Shown here piece by piece: positions 43,372-44,338 of a stretch of DNA of 44,338 bases. The notes under the pieces are model-generated. The model was given only the letters and a program-made list of their open reading frames with translations. It did not search any database and was not told where the DNA came from. Position numbers and translations under genes: made by a program. The DNA lies in assembly GCA_019633425.1 (NCBI GenBank), contig WSUB01000254.1, positions 1 to 44,338 on the forward strand, written 5' to 3'. The stretch is from Tulasnella sp. 424 (Eukaryota; Basidiomycota; Agaricomycetes; Cantharellales; Tulasnellaceae). Within the stretch, counting starts at the first letter, position 1. Each line of letters opens with the position of its first letter.

Positions 43372-43524
43372 CCCGCCATTCCAGTACAGAAAGGCTACCA
43401 CGAACAAGATGTAGTAGGGGAAAGTGCTAGACACGTGGTGTGGCTGAATCTGGGTCCTGATAATGGAGCTATTCGGAATGGATATTGAAAGCCTGGGATC
43501 GGGGAGTGCTTGGGTTGGACCGAT
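43372..43524 (-). pseudogene. N-terminal remnant of an alpha F-box gene (3), start lost
   Basis: About 50 codons match the alpha N-terminus (TQALPDPRLSISIPNSSIIR). The start ATG seen in remnant 2 is replaced by ATC (43522-43524), so it cannot be translated from the usual position. Confidence 0.8.
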
Positions 43525-44155
43525 GATGGAGAGCTCGAAAGTGGGGGGTTGGATCCTTCATTTGGTCTATCCTTGTGTCGCGTATAGACTAAGGCTTAAG
43601 GTTAGTTAGACGCGTATCATACCACGGAAAGAGAGCGTGTAGCTCATGTACAATCGCTCGCGGCTCGAGGCTAAGCCCGTCAAAGCATTACCTGTTTACT
43701 ACGCCCGAGGGCTCTCCCCAGGGTGGCTGTCAGGAAAATTTGACCAAGCTCAAGCTTGAGCAACGGCCATTGAGCTAACTCGTAACGCGTGAAGCCCGTG
43801 GTTCCCAAAGGGTTTACTATGACGCTATAAGAAATGAAGGATCGAAACGCCCGAGTTCCCTTTTGTCCTTTTCAATAGGGCGGTTCACGCAGGCGAAAAC
43901 GACGCGAAAACGACATGAAAACGCCGGGGAACAGATGTATTTCGCTGCACGAAAGTGATGAAGAGGAGGCGCCCATACCAGTATCCCCACAGAGACCAGA
44001 CATTATCAAGCCAGCTTATAATCACTGACTTCTGTTTACTTCTACGCCGTAGAATGACCGATATATACATGAAGCTCGGATTCTTTACACGGTAAAGAGT
44101 TGCCTGACGTAAAAGAGCGCCTAGAGGGCTGTCTCGCGCTCCTCGCTAGTAAACA
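43525..44155. other. Intergenic region, duplicate of 36900-37407 joined to 39216-39400
   Basis: The left part matches DNA before the gene at 37691, and from about 43982 onward it matches DNA after that gene, up to the gamma gene end. No gene is present in between. This is the empty counterpart of the 37691 locus. Confidence 0.6.
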
Positions 44156-44338
44156 CTACCCATGTTTCAACGGCCGCACTCCTTTAACGACACTCAGATA
44201 ATCCTGCCCAACGGTGCTCTCATGGAAGGAGTTTTTTATCTCCAAATGTACCACGCTCTCCAACCATTCCTTGTCCGCATCCTCGAAAGGCAGGGAAGTC
44301 TCCCCCGAACTTTGGTGGATGATGATGAGTCGAATGAG
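44156..44338 (-). CDS. F-box-like/LRR protein, gamma subfamily, 3' end only (runs off window)
   Basis: The last 60 codons and a TAG stop (44156-44158) match the C-terminus of the gene at 39401-40882 without indels. The stop is three codons later than in that gene. The rest lies beyond the right edge, so whether the gene is intact is unknown. Confidence 0.8.
   Translation of the reverse strand, partial: LIRLIIIHQSSGETSLPFEDADKEWLESVVHLEIKNSFHESTVGQDYLSVVKGVRPLKHG

Noticed and set aside
1..44338. CRISPR arrays, rRNA or tRNA genes, bacterial operons
   Set aside because: No regular repeat-spacer pattern, rRNA or clover-leaf candidate was seen, and the introns and gene families are fungal.

Overview
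The window looks like nuclear DNA of a filamentous fungus, most likely a basidiomycete of the Agaricomycetes. Genes carry many short GT-AG introns (about 57 to 180 bases), start sites lie behind TATA boxes and CT-rich leaders, and the two gene families present (secreted M36 metalloproteases and F-box-like/leucine-rich proteins) are ones that are often amplified in such fungi. The assignment to Agaricomycetes is inference; no species can be named from the sequence alone.

Region 1 (1-1650) is degraded sequence with a 67-base direct repeat, hairpin-type 25-base tandem repeats and one hydrophobic open stretch. Region 2 (about 1650-25400) is a tandem array of five fungalysin genes on the plus strand, starting at 2267, 7846, 12473, 17957 and 22295. 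Each has the same 11-exon structure, a signal peptide, an inhibitory propeptide and an HELTH zinc site. Copy 2 is broken by one stop codon; the other four read through. Between copies lie minus-strand 3' fragments of an F-box gene, so the duplicated unit was [promoter block - fungalysin - convergent F-box gene]. A sixth fungalysin is only a 3' scrap at 27720-28052, and another exon scrap lies at 21375-21465.

Region 3 (25460-44338) is a cluster of F-box-like genes in three subfamilies. Minus-strand alpha genes (25460-26944 intact; 28257-29744 and 32729-34310 broken) stand head to head with plus-strand beta genes (30747-32177 broken; 35083-36585, 37691-39148 and 41753-43231 intact). A gamma gene at 39401-40882 on the minus strand is repeated as a partial copy at the right edge (44156-44338). 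Short N-terminal alpha remnants follow three of the beta genes.

The proteases should be exported to digest extracellular protein. The F-box proteins would act inside the cell, probably as substrate receptors of SCF ubiquitin ligases. Nothing shows that the two families act together. What links them is a shared history of tandem duplication, gene conversion and illegitimate joining, which has left mosaic paralogs, identical truncation junctions and clear breakpoints.
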